The notes under the pieces: generated by a model | Told to the model about the DNA's origin: nothing | The model's database searches: none | The model's input: only the letters and a program-made list of their open reading frames with translations | Assembly: GCA_964402505.1 (NCBI GenBank) | Contig: CAYOCP010000010.1 | Location: forward strand, 1-64,000 | Length of the DNA stretch: 64,000 nucleotides | DNA from: SLRI01 sp964402505 | GTDB lineage: Bacteria; Pseudomonadota; Alphaproteobacteria; Geminicoccales; Geminicoccaceae | Direction of reading: 5' to 3' | Shown here: one piece after another, positions 41,055 to 49,953 of the stretch | Numbering within the stretch: the first letter of the stretch is position 1 | Layout of the letters: each line of letters opens with the position of its first letter | Program-made: the position numbers and the translations under genes

Positions 41055-42659
41055 TCAGGCCTTGTACTCGGCCTTCGACGCGTCGATCGGGCCGTTCGGA
41101 TAGAAATGCAGCCCCTCGAGGCCCGCCCGCCGCCCATGCAGGAGGACGGAGGTGAAGAGCGAAAGGCTCGGCACCAGCTCGGCGATCTTGGGCGTTGCCA
41201 CCGTCTGGATCAGCTCGCGCCGCTTGTCCGTGTCGGGCTCCGCCTGCTCCTGGTCGAGCACGGCGTCGATCTCGGGGTCGGCAATGCCGTTGATCAGCCC
41301 GCCACGCGGACCGGCGCTCGAATGGAACATTGGCCGGAGCACCAGATCGGGCTCGGGCGAGCCGGTCGACCAGCCGACATCCACGAGGTGGCCATAAGGC
41401 TCCTGCCCCTCGCGCTGATAGATGCGCTCGAGCCAGGCGGCCGTCTCCATCACCGTGAGCTCGACGGGGAAGCCCTGCTCCTGCAGCAACGCGGTGATGA
41501 CCTCGCCGTATTCCTTGGTCTTCGGATAGAAGCCGTCGCTGGTCAGGTATTCGAGCGGCGGCAAGCCCTGCCCGTTCGGATAGCCGGCTTCGGCCAGCAG
41601 CGCCTGACAGCGATCGGGATCGTAGGCGGGATAGTTCGGCAGGTCGATGTAGCCGAACTTGACGGGCGAGATGTAGTTCGCGGACGCATGGCCGGCGACG
41701 CCCAGGATCTCGGTCACGAGATCGCGGTCGACGGCGTGGCAGGCGGCGAGGCGCAGGCGCGGGTCGTCGAACGGCGGCTTGTTGCAGCGGAAATGCAAGT
41801 ACTTGTTCTCGGTCGAGATGGTGCGCGAGAGGGCGACCCCGCTCTCGCCGGACAGCGTCTCGTACTGCTCGGGCTCGAGCCGCTCGATCACGTCGACCTC
41901 GCCCGAGAGCAGCGCCAGGACACGGGTGGTCGCATCCCCCACATAGGCGAAGCGCACCTCGTCGAGGATCGGCCGGCCGTGCATGAAGTCGTCGAAGGCC
42001 GCCGTGATCGTCGTGTTGCCGCGCTGCTCGACGAACTTGAAGGGACCGGTGCCGTTCGGCCGCTCCTGCAGGATGGTCGGATCGGCAATGTCGTCCTTCG
42101 ACATGATCGGCAGGAAGCTCGCGAGGAAATAAAAGGCCGATGCCGGGTAGTCGCCGATATCGGTGTGGACGCGGGCGGTCAGCCGGTCGACCACCTCGAC
42201 CTCGCAGGGACCCGGGTACCACGCGGCCGGCCGGCCGGGCTGCGAGGCGTATTCGAAGGTCGCCTTGACGTCCTCGGCGCTGAAGGGTGCTCCGTTGTGG
42301 AAGGTCACACCGTCGCGCAGTCTGTACTCGATCGTGTGGAGATCGATGATCTCCTGGCTCGTCGCCAGCTCGAAGACGATCTCGTCGGGGTTCTCCGGCC
42401 GCATAGGCGTTTGGAAGAGCTTGCCGAAGACGAAGCCCTCGAAGTTGATCTGGGCGAGCGTCGTGTGGCTCGTGGGATCCCAGTTGCCGGTCACCGGCTC
42501 GGCGCTGGCGAAGGTCATGTGATTGCGCGCCTGAGCATAGGCCCGCTTGATGAAGGGGGCCGGAAAGGCCGAGAGACCGCCCATGGCGGCCATGCCGCCG
42601 AGCACCCGCCGCCGGTCGGCGCGGAAACGTGGCTTGCCGGGAATCACGAGCGACGACAT
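41055..42659 (-). CDS. Dipeptide-type ABC substrate-binding protein, system 1
   Basis: A 534-residue family 5 binding protein. The N-terminus RADRRRVLGGMAAMGGLSAF with AYAQ downstream resembles a twin-arginine signal. DGVTFHNGAPFSAEDVKATF is the family segment. ATG 42659 has AGGAGAGG upstream, and a clear promoter lies at 42721-42750. It heads a six-gene operon: binding protein, two permeases, fused ATPase, GMC oxidoreductase and DeoR regulator. Confidence 0.92.
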   Translation of the reverse strand: MSSLVIPGKPRFRADRRRVLGGMAAMGGLSAFPAPFIKRAYAQARNHMTFASAEPVTGNWDPTSHTTLAQINFEGFVFGKLFQTPMRPENPDEIVFELATSQEIIDLHTIEYRLRDGVTFHNGAPFSAEDVKATFEYASQPGRPAAWYPGPCEVEVVDRLTARVHTDIGDYPASAFYFLASFLPIMSKDDIADPTILQERPNGTGPFKFVEQRGNTTITAAFDDFMHGRPILDEVRFAYVGDATTRVLALLSGEVDVIERLEPEQYETLSGESGVALSRTISTENKYLHFRCNKPPFDDPRLRLAACHAVDRDLVTEILGVAGHASANYISPVKFGYIDLPNYPAYDPDRCQALLAEAGYPNGQGLPPLEYLTSDGFYPKTKEYGEVITALLQEQGFPVELTVMETAAWLERIYQREGQEPYGHLVDVGWSTGSPEPDLVLRPMFHSSAGPRGGLINGIADPEIDAVLDQEQAEPDTDKRRELIQTVATPKIAELVPSLSLFTSVLLHGRRAGLEGLHFYPNGPIDASKAEYKA

Positions 42660-42720
42660 GGGAGCACCTCTCCTGATTGTTGCGGCTTCTCGCCGGCTGT
42701 GGCCGAACTCTGGCGCACGG

Positions 42721-42750
42721 ACGCTATTTGAGACTTGCCCCATGCGTCAA
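42721..42750 (-). promoter_or_regulatory. Promoter of importer system 1 operon
   Basis: On the minus strand TTGACG (42750-42745) is followed by 18 bases and TAGCGT (42726-42721), matching the -10 hexamer seen at three other operons here. The start codon follows 61 bases downstream. The divergent amidohydrolase operon starts at 42858. Confidence 0.6.
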
Positions 42751-42857
42751 CGACTTTTAGGGATGATTCGGTCAAAACCCACAAGAACGGGCAACGATCG
42801 GAAGCCGAAGGCATCCAGGTCGCCCGCGGCGGGGACCGGACGAGACGGGAGCGGGCG

Positions 42858-44138
42858 ATGACGCGGCCGAACCATGGTCATTCGGACTTGCACGAGAAGC
42901 TGCACGAGCGCATCGCCCAATTCTCGACCTTCGGCACCACGGCGGCGGGCGGCATCCATCGGCCCGAGGCGACCGCCGCCAATGGCGAGGCGCGCGACGC
43001 CCTGGTGGCCTGGCTACGCGAGGCCGGCTTCGAGGTGCGGATCGACGCCATCGGCAACATCTTCGGCCTCGCCGAGCTCGCCGGCCCGGAGGCACCCTGG
43101 CTGCTCACCGGCTCGCACATCGACAGCCAGCCCGATGGCGGCCGGCTGGACGGCACCTTTGGCGTGATTGCCTCGGTGCTCGCGGCGAGCGCATTGCGCC
43201 AGCGCCTCGCGGCACCGGTCATGAACCTCGCGGTCGTCGCCTGGACCAACGAGGAAGGTGCCCGCTTCCAGCCGAGCGTGCTCGGCTCGTCCGCCTATGC
43301 GGGCGCCATCGACACCGGCTGGGCGCTGGCCCGGACCGACCGGGACGGCGTCAGCGTCGGCGAGGCGCTCGAGGCCATCGGCTATCGCGGCACCGACGAT
43401 CCGGCACCCCGACCCGCCGTCTATGTCGAGCTGCACATCGAATGCGGCCCTCTGCTCGAGCGTGCCGGGCGGCGCCTCGCCGCCTTCGATCGATGGTGGG
43501 GCTGCCGCAAGCTCGAGATTCGCTTCGAGGGCGTGCCGGCCCATACTGGCCCCACGCCGATGGCCGAGCGGCGCGACGCGCTGCTCGCCGCCGCCGGTGT
43601 CGTCACCGGCCTGCGCCGCCTCGCCGACGACGCACCAGCGGGCGAGCTGCACACCTCGGTCGGCCGCATCGAGGTCCAGCCGAACTCGCCCAACGTGGTG
43701 CCCTCGTCCGTGACCATCTTCGCCGAGCTGCGCTCCGCCGATCCCGCCGTGCTGGAGAGGAGCTTCGATGCCCTGGAGGCGCTGGTCGAGGCGGAAGCCG
43801 AGCGCGCCGCCGTCGGCTGGTCCTGTGTCCGCGACGAGCTGCGCCGCCCCGGCCGCTTCGAGCTCGGCCTGCAGCACCTCGCGAACGAGGTGGCCGCCGG
43901 CCTCGGCGAGTCCGCCATGCGGCTCGACACCATCGCCGCGCACGATGCCGTGCCCATGGCGCGGCTCTGCCCCTCGATCGTCGTGGCGACGCCGAGCATC
44001 GGCGGCATCTGCCATTCACCCCTGGAGCGCACCGAGCCCGAGGACCTCGCCCTCGGCCTCGATCTGCTGCTCGGCATGCTCGAGCGGCTCCTGGTCGAAG
44101 GGCCCGCTCTCGCCCGAGCCGGAAAGACAACACCATGA
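42858..44138 (+). CDS. M20-family amidohydrolase (allantoate/N-carbamoyl amino acid type)
   Basis: A 426-residue zinc- or manganese-dependent hydrolase of the AllC/hydantoin-utilisation carbamoylase type. Metal-ligand segments are LLTGSHIDSQPDGGRLDG (about 82-99), AWTNEEGARF, VELHIECGPLLE, and the distal His in GGICHSPLE. Family members release ammonia and carbon dioxide from N-carbamoyl compounds or hydrolyse ureido groups. It leads a four-gene plus-strand operon with two kinases and a dehydrogenase, divergent from importer system 1. The substrate may be the compound imported there. Confidence 0.88.
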   Translation: MTRPNHGHSDLHEKLHERIAQFSTFGTTAAGGIHRPEATAANGEARDALVAWLREAGFEVRIDAIGNIFGLAELAGPEAPWLLTGSHIDSQPDGGRLDGTFGVIASVLAASALRQRLAAPVMNLAVVAWTNEEGARFQPSVLGSSAYAGAIDTGWALARTDRDGVSVGEALEAIGYRGTDDPAPRPAVYVELHIECGPLLERAGRRLAAFDRWWGCRKLEIRFEGVPAHTGPTPMAERRDALLAAAGVVTGLRRLADDAPAGELHTSVGRIEVQPNSPNVVPSSVTIFAELRSADPAVLERSFDALEALVEAEAERAAVGWSCVRDELRRPGRFELGLQHLANEVAAGLGESAMRLDTIAAHDAVPMARLCPSIVVATPSIGGICHSPLERTEPEDLALGLDLLLGMLERLLVEGPALARAGKTTP

Positions 44139-45085
44139 GTGCCAAGGATGCGCTCGCCGCGGCCCGTGCACTCGTCGCCACCGTGCCGGGCTGGTCCGGA
44201 CGCGAGGCGACCTTCCGACCGGGCGTCGTGCCGATGGCCTCACCCATGAACCAGGGTGTCGACGCCACGAGCTTGCGCACCCGCGACCCGGCGGGCGGAC
44301 CGAGCCTCTGGGTGAAGATCATCCATCCCGACGCCGCCCTCTTCGCCGAGCCATCGAGCGTCGTGGCGGCCGCCCGCGAGGCGGGTTTGCGCGGCATCGG
44401 CCCCGAGGTGCTGGCGGCCGACCCCCGGACCGGCGACCTCGTCATGCAGGACCTCGGCGAATCGCACCGCGTCGCCACCCTGAACCGCCTCGCCGAGCCC
44501 GCCATCCGCGACGCCGTGCTCGAGGCGAGGCGCGCCTTCCATGCCGGCCCGCGCCTGCCTCGCACGACCAGTGTCTTCGATCACATCGAAGCGCTGCTTC
44601 TAGCCGCCGGCGAAAGCCGGGCCACCCTGCCGGCCGACCATGCCTGGCTTCTCGACAACTGCCGCGCCGCCGCCAAAGCGATCCGCGCGGCCGGCATCGA
44701 TACCGTGCCGGCGCACGGCGACGGCAATGCGAGCAACGTCATGATCGACGAAGCCGGCGGCGTCCTCCTCGTCGATTTCGACCTCGCCGCCAATATCGAC
44801 CCGTTCGAGGATCTGGGCAGCTTCCTGGTCGAGGCGCACGCCTTCGATCCGCCGGCGATGGAGAGCTTCGAGGCCTTTCACGGCCGCTTCGACGAGCGCC
44901 TCTTCAACCGGGCACGCCTCTACGGCGTCGCCGACGACCTGCGCTGGGGGCTGATCAGCGCCATCCTCGCCTGGACCTCGCCGAGGACCGACCTCGAGTT
45001 TCTGAAATACGCCGAATGGCGCTTCCTGCGCTGCCGCATGGCCATGCGCGACCAGCGCTTCGAGGAACGCACCCGGAGGGTCTGA
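44135..45085 (+). CDS. Phosphotransferase, aminoglycoside/choline kinase superfamily
   Basis: A 316-residue kinase-fold protein. The catalytic loop is PAHGDGNASNVMIDEAGG (about 199-216) and the metal-binding Asp follows in VLLVDFDLAANIDPFEDLG. The N-terminal lobe Lys is in LWVKIIHP. Such enzymes phosphorylate small hydroxylated or amino compounds (choline, ethanolamine, hydroxylysine, methylthioribose). The gene overlaps the amidohydrolase by four bases and is followed after one base by a second kinase. The substrate is not determined. Confidence 0.85.
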   Translation: MSAKDALAAARALVATVPGWSGREATFRPGVVPMASPMNQGVDATSLRTRDPAGGPSLWVKIIHPDAALFAEPSSVVAAAREAGLRGIGPEVLAADPRTGDLVMQDLGESHRVATLNRLAEPAIRDAVLEARRAFHAGPRLPRTTSVFDHIEALLLAAGESRATLPADHAWLLDNCRAAAKAIRAAGIDTVPAHGDGNASNVMIDEAGGVLLVDFDLAANIDPFEDLGSFLVEAHAFDPPAMESFEAFHGRFDERLFNRARLYGVADDLRWGLISAILAWTSPRTDLEFLKYAEWRFLRCRMAMRDQRFEERTRRV

Positions 45086-45086
45086 G

Positions 45087-46028
45087 ATGAGCGATCGAGC
45101 CCTGGGCGAGGCCGAGACCGAGGAGGAGCGCGCCGTCGAGGCCGCCATCGCCAGCGTCCCGGCCTGGCGGGGCCGGAACGCCAGCTACGCCCGGATCACC
45201 GGCGGCATCTCCAACAGCAACTGGCGCATCACCCTCGCCGGCGAGAAGCGCCGCTACTTCCTCAAGATCCCGGGTGCCGGAACCGAAATGTTCGTCGATC
45301 GCGACGCCGCGAACGAGGCGGCCCGGCTGGCGCACGCCAAGGGCCTCGGGCCCGAGGTGGTCCATTTCGACGCCGCGAGCGGGCTCGAGGTGGCCGAATT
45401 GCTCGAGGGCTACCGTGCCTGCACCAACGCCGACTTCCAGGACACCCGGATCCAGCACGCCGCCATCGACTGCTACCGCCGCTTCCACGCTGGCGAGAGG
45501 CTCGGCCTCACCAAGACCGTCTTCGACATGATCGACGAGCACGTCGCCCAGGTGGCCGAGCTCGGCGGCAGCCGGCCGGAGGACTGGCCCTGGCTGAGCC
45601 GGCTCTACGAGAATGCCAGGGCCGCCTTCATGGCCTCGGGCCTCGACCTCGTGCCCTGCTTCAACGATCCCATGCCCGGCAACTTCCTGGTCAGGGACGA
45701 CGCGCCTATGAAGCTCGTCGACTACGAGTACGCCTCGATGAACGAGCGCTCCTACGAGCTCGGGGTCTGGTTCGGCGAGATGTTCTTCACCGAGGACCTG
45801 GCCGCCGACCTGCTCGAGGCCTATGCCGGCACGCCTGACCCGCGGCTGCGCGCCCGCGTCGCCGTCATGCGCGCCCTCGCCGACGTCAAATGGGCGACCT
45901 GGGCCATGGTCCAGGAGCGAATCTCCAACCTCGACTTCGACTACCACAAATACGGCATGTGGAAGTATCTCCGCGCCCGCTCCATCATGCACGACTTCCG
46001 CTGGGAAGGCTGGCTGCGCGCGATCTGA
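45087..46028 (+). CDS. Phosphotransferase, choline/ethanolamine kinase-like
   Basis: A 313-residue kinase-fold protein, distinct from its neighbour. The catalytic loop reads PCFNDPMPGNFLVRDD (Asn replaces the usual His, as in choline kinases), followed by the metal site MKLVDYEYASMNERSYELG, which is typical of choline/ethanolamine kinases. The nucleotide Lys is in YFLKIPG. It probably phosphorylates an amino alcohol. Adjacent kinases could act on different intermediates or form a heteromer. Confidence 0.87.
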   Translation: MSDRALGEAETEEERAVEAAIASVPAWRGRNASYARITGGISNSNWRITLAGEKRRYFLKIPGAGTEMFVDRDAANEAARLAHAKGLGPEVVHFDAASGLEVAELLEGYRACTNADFQDTRIQHAAIDCYRRFHAGERLGLTKTVFDMIDEHVAQVAELGGSRPEDWPWLSRLYENARAAFMASGLDLVPCFNDPMPGNFLVRDDAPMKLVDYEYASMNERSYELGVWFGEMFFTEDLAADLLEAYAGTPDPRLRARVAVMRALADVKWATWAMVQERISNLDFDYHKYGMWKYLRARSIMHDFRWEGWLRAI

Positions 46029-46110
46029 CAACCTGTCGCCGCCGACGCCGAGCCCTGCCGGCATCGCACCGCGCGGGCGGAGCGGGACGATCCCTCGAAA
46101 GGCGACGCGC

Positions 46111-47166
46111 ATGAACACCAAGATCGGCTTCATCGGCCTCGGCGCCATGGGCCTGCCCATGGCGGAGAACCTGGCCTGCGGGCCCGGGTTCGAGGTGCGG
46201 GCGCTCAACCGCTCGGACCGGCCGTTCGCAAGCTTGGCAGCGCATCCAGCCTGGGGCCGGACGCTCTTTCGTGCGGCGTCGCTCGCGGATCTCGCGGATT
46301 GCGGGACCGTGATCACCATGCTGCCGGACAGCCCCACGACCAACGTCGTGGTTCTCGGCGGGGCCGGTCGGCCGGGATTGGCCGACATCCTCGCCCAAGG
46401 TGCAACGATCGTCGACATGGGCTCGTCCGATCCGGTCGAGACCCTCGGGCTCATCGAGAAGCTGGCACCTTTCGGCATCCGGCTGATCGACGCGCCGGTT
46501 TCGGGCGGCGTGGCCCGGGCGAGAACCGGCGAGCTCACCATCATGGTCGGCACCGACCGGGCCGGTCTCGAGCCGCTCCGCCCTCTCCTCGCCACCATGG
46601 GCAAGACCTTCTTCGCGACCGGCAAGCCGGGTGCGGCCCACGCCATCAAGGCCCTCAACAACTACCTCTTCGCCGCCGGGCTCCTCGCCGCCACCGAGGC
46701 GCTGGCGATCGCCGAGGCCATGGATCTCGACCTCGAGACCTTCGTCGACATCCTGAACGCCTCGACCGGCCGCAACGTGGCGACGGCGACCAAGCTGAAG
46801 GAGGCCATACTGCCCGGCACCTTCGAGGGCAGCTTCACCCTCGGCCTGCAGGCCAAGGATCTGGCGACCGCCGACAGCCTTCGCGCCTTCACGGGCCAGA
46901 AGGCGCAACAACTTCGCCTCTGCCGCGAGATCTGGGCCGCAGCCGTCGAGGCCCTCGATGGCAACGCCGACAACACCGAGATCTTCCGCTACGTCAGGGG
47001 CTCCGCCACACCGGGTCCGCCCTCAGGGCGAGGCCATGAAGGCTTCGGGGATGAAGAGCTTCGGCACGATCAGGAAGATGTCCGGGAAGAGCGCGCCGAG
47101 CACGATCGTGGCGAGCGTGATGCCGATGATCGGAATCACGGCACCGAACGCCTTCGCCGCCGATAG
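46111..47166 (+). CDS. 3-hydroxyisobutyrate dehydrogenase-family protein with antisense-overlapping tail
   Basis: An NAD(P)-dependent beta-hydroxyacid dehydrogenase. The N-terminal dinucleotide motif is IGFIGLGAMGLPMAENLA, the substrate motif DAPVSGGVARARTG, and the catalytic Lys lies in HAIKALNNYLFAAG. Homology ends near DNTEIFRYVRG (about residue 302). The frame then continues for about 48 charged residues antisense to the end of the convergent dctM, overlapping it by 144 bases. The extension has no family counterpart I recognise and may result from loss of the original stop. It lies 82 bases after the second kinase. Confidence 0.85.
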   Translation: MNTKIGFIGLGAMGLPMAENLACGPGFEVRALNRSDRPFASLAAHPAWGRTLFRAASLADLADCGTVITMLPDSPTTNVVVLGGAGRPGLADILAQGATIVDMGSSDPVETLGLIEKLAPFGIRLIDAPVSGGVARARTGELTIMVGTDRAGLEPLRPLLATMGKTFFATGKPGAAHAIKALNNYLFAAGLLAATEALAIAEAMDLDLETFVDILNASTGRNVATATKLKEAILPGTFEGSFTLGLQAKDLATADSLRAFTGQKAQQLRLCREIWAAAVEALDGNADNTEIFRYVRGSATPGPPSGRGHEGFGDEELRHDQEDVREERAEHDRGERDADDRNHGTERLRRR

Positions 47167-48324
47167 CTGGCCGATCTGACAGGCGACGAGCAGACAGATG
47201 CCGTAAGGCGGCGTCACCAGCCCCATGGTCAGGCTGAGCACGACGATCAGGCCGAGATGCACGTCGTTGATGTTGCCGACATTGCCCAGCTCCTGGATGA
47301 TCGGCAGGAAGATGATCACCGCCGTCACCGGGCTGAGCACCGTGCCGACCACGATCAGGAAGGCGGTGATCAGCATCAGGATGCCGAAGGACGAATGGGT
47401 GATCGAGAGGATCAGCGTTGCCACGTCCGAGGCGATGTTCAGATACGCGATCAGCCAGCCCATGACTCCGGCCGCGGCCACCGCGAACATGGGCAGCGAA
47501 TAGTCGACGACGGCCTCGCCGAACATGGAGGAAAGCTCGCTCGGCTTGATCGAGCGGTAGAAGACGATCGACAGGAACAGGCCGAACACCACCGCGATCG
47601 CCGCCGCCTCCGTCGCCGTGAAGATGCCGCCCATGATCCCGCCGAGAATGATCGCCGGCAGCAGCAGGGGCGGAATGGCCTTGAAGACCGCCTTGCCGAC
47701 CTCGGAGACCGGCTTGCGCGGCGTCGGCTGCATGCCGGACTTGACCGCCACGTAATAGACATAGCCCATCTGACCGAAGCCGATGATGGCACCGGGCACG
47801 ATGCCGCCGAGAAAAAGGGCGCCAATCGAGACGTTGCCGAAAGCCCCGTAGATGACCATGAGGATGCTCGGCGGAATGATCATGCCGAGCGTCGAGGAGC
47901 AGGCGGTGATCGCGACGGCGAAGGGGGTCGAGTAGCCGCCCTTGCGCATCGCCGGAATCATCACCGCACCCACGCTCGCCGTGTCGGCCGCACCCGAGCC
48001 CGAGATGCTCGCGAACATCATGCTGACCAAGACGTTGATATGCCCGAGGCCGCCGCGGATATGGCCGACAGTTGTGTCCGCCACGGCGAGCAGCCGGTCG
48101 GTGATGCCGCCATCGTTCATCAGCCGGCCGAGAAAAAGGAAGAACGGCACGGCCAGAAGGGGAAAGGAGTTGATGCTCGCGAACATCTGGTTCGCCACCG
48201 TGATCGGCGAGAACCCGAGCTTGAGGATCGTCAGGAGGGACGCCACGCCCAGGGCGAAGGCGATCGGCACGCGCAAGAGGATCAGGACCAGAAAACCGCC
48301 GATCAGCAGAACCACATCCGACAT
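47023..48324 (-). CDS. dctM: TRAP transporter large permease DctM
   Basis: A 433-residue membrane protein with about 12 helices. Family landmarks: LRVPIAFALGVASLL, ASISGSGAADTASVGAVMIP and VLSLTMGLVTPPYGICLLVA. It couples substrate uptake to the sodium gradient. It lies two bases after dctQ and ends the operon; its 3' end is overlapped by the dehydrogenase gene on the other strand. Confidence 0.95.
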   Translation of the reverse strand: MSDVVLLIGGFLVLILLRVPIAFALGVASLLTILKLGFSPITVANQMFASINSFPLLAVPFFLFLGRLMNDGGITDRLLAVADTTVGHIRGGLGHINVLVSMMFASISGSGAADTASVGAVMIPAMRKGGYSTPFAVAITACSSTLGMIIPPSILMVIYGAFGNVSIGALFLGGIVPGAIIGFGQMGYVYYVAVKSGMQPTPRKPVSEVGKAVFKAIPPLLLPAIILGGIMGGIFTATEAAAIAVVFGLFLSIVFYRSIKPSELSSMFGEAVVDYSLPMFAVAAAGVMGWLIAYLNIASDVATLILSITHSSFGILMLITAFLIVVGTVLSPVTAVIIFLPIIQELGNVGNINDVHLGLIVVLSLTMGLVTPPYGICLLVACQIGQLSAAKAFGAVIPIIGITLATIVLGALFPDIFLIVPKLFIPEAFMASP

Positions 48325-48326
48325 GA

Positions 48327-48812
48327 TCAGCCTCCGACGTCCGTGCGGCCGAACGACCGCAGATCGTGCAGCACGATCTCGAGCCAGAAGAGCAGCATCA
48401 CCGCCGCCGCGAACGGCATCGAGACGTAGATATAGGACCAGGGCAATTCGAGAGTCTCGGAGATGCTGAAGACGCTCATGCTGGTGAATTGGGCACCGTA
48501 ATAGAGCATGACGAGGATGAAGACCACGCTGATCAGCAATCCGAAAATCTTCAGAACAAGCGAAAAGCGAAACCAGTGGTCAGGGAAAATATTGATCTCG
48601 TAGTGCACCTGACGGCGCACGGCGATGGCCGCGCCGATCATGACCGTCCACAAGAAGCACATGCGCGACAATTCATCCGGCCACAGGATAGCTATCTGAA
48701 GCCAGTTGCGCGCCACCACCTGGATGAAAATCGCGACGATGAAAACACCGAAAACCGGTCCGACAATGGCCAGCAGCACCCGCTCGAGGATGTTGTTTAT
48801 TCTTGTCAGCAC
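48327..48812 (-). CDS. dctQ: TRAP transporter small permease DctQ
   Basis: A 161-residue four-helix membrane protein with the family segments FQVVARNW-like (FIQVVARNWLQIAILWPDEL), SRMCFLWTVMIGAAIAVRRQ and VHYEINIFPD. It pairs with DctM. The gene begins 70 bases after dctP. Confidence 0.92.
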   Translation of the reverse strand: MLTRINNILERVLLAIVGPVFGVFIVAIFIQVVARNWLQIAILWPDELSRMCFLWTVMIGAAIAVRRQVHYEINIFPDHWFRFSLVLKIFGLLISVVFILVMLYYGAQFTSMSVFSISETLELPWSYIYVSMPFAAAVMLLFWLEIVLHDLRSFGRTDVGG

Positions 48813-48882
48813 GTTTCTCTCCAGCCAGCCTCGGGCAGGGCGCTGAGGCGGCGCGGCCGCGCCGCCCCGCTCAGACGGGATT

Positions 48883-49884
48883 CTACTCCTGCATCTCGCG
48901 GATCATGACCAGCATGTCGGCGACACCGGCCTCCTCGGCCAGCTTCTCGTGCAGCGGGTCGGCGATGGCCTTGAAGGCCGCCTTGTCGACCTCGTTGATC
49001 TTCGCACCCCGTTCGGCGAGATCGTCCATGAACGCGGCGTCGAACTCCTCGCCCTTGTCGGTGATGATCACCCCGGCCTCGGCCGCGACCTCGAGCATGG
49101 CGGCCTGCAGCTCCTCGGGCAGCCGGTCGAAGGACATGGTGCTCATGGCGATGTAGGAGGCCATGATCTGGTGCTCGGTCTTGGCGTGATAGGGTCCGAC
49201 CTCGTAGAGCTTGGAGCTCAGATAGCTGCTGATCGTGCTGTCGAAAGCCTGCACCACGCCGGTCTGCAGCGCCGAATAGACCTCGGTCCAGGGCAGCGAG
49301 GTCGGCAGCGCACCGAAAGCGGCCCACATCTCCGCGGCGATCTTGGCCCCGGGCACACGCATCTTCATGCCGGCGAGATCCTCGGGCTTCTCGATCGGCT
49401 TGACGCTGTTGCTGAGGTTGCGAACGCCGCCGCTGCCCATCGCCAGGATCTTGAAGCCCATGTTGCGCGAATCGACCGATTCCTGGATCTTGTCGACCAC
49501 CGGGCTGTCGGCCGCGGTCACCTCGCGGAAGCTGTCCATGTCGGGAAACAGGTAATCCAGGCTGAAGACCTGGAACTCGCGGACGAGCGAGGTGATGTTG
49601 GTCGTGCCGCCGATCATGAGATCGATGGTCCCGATCCGCATCTGGTCGAGCGCCGCCGAATCGGCGCCCAGCGTGCCGCCCTCGAAGATCGTGATCTCGA
49701 CCTGCCCGTCGGAGCGCTTCTTCATTTCGTCCGCCATGTACTCGGCGGCCGAGACCCATGGATGCGGGGACTTGACGACGGTGGCGAGCCGCAGGTTGTA
49801 GTCCGCTGCCCGCGCCTCTTCCAAAGCCGAGAGCCCGAAGCCCAGGACGCCGATCGCCAGGGCGGTCAGTGCTGCTTTCACCAT
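48883..49884 (-). CDS. dctP: TRAP transporter substrate-binding protein DctP
   Basis: A 333-residue periplasmic binding protein with signal peptide (ALTALAIGVLGFGLSALEEA). LAGMKMRVPGAKIAAEMWAA carries the conserved Arg that normally binds a carboxylate, and PWTEVYSALQTGVVQAFDST is typical of the family. The ligand is therefore probably an organic acid or a carboxylated compound. It is encoded between the URO-D-fold protein (69 bases upstream) and dctQ. Confidence 0.93.
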   Translation of the reverse strand: MVKAALTALAIGVLGFGLSALEEARAADYNLRLATVVKSPHPWVSAAEYMADEMKKRSDGQVEITIFEGGTLGADSAALDQMRIGTIDLMIGGTTNITSLVREFQVFSLDYLFPDMDSFREVTAADSPVVDKIQESVDSRNMGFKILAMGSGGVRNLSNSVKPIEKPEDLAGMKMRVPGAKIAAEMWAAFGALPTSLPWTEVYSALQTGVVQAFDSTISSYLSSKLYEVGPYHAKTEHQIMASYIAMSTMSFDRLPEELQAAMLEVAAEAGVIITDKGEEFDAAFMDDLAERGAKINEVDKAAFKAIADPLHEKLAEEAGVADMLVMIREMQE

Positions 49885-49953
49885 TTCTCTCCCCCTCTGC
49901 TTGCTCGAATGTTGGTCGCGCCGGCGGCCGCGCAGCGCGTGCGCGTGTCCCCG

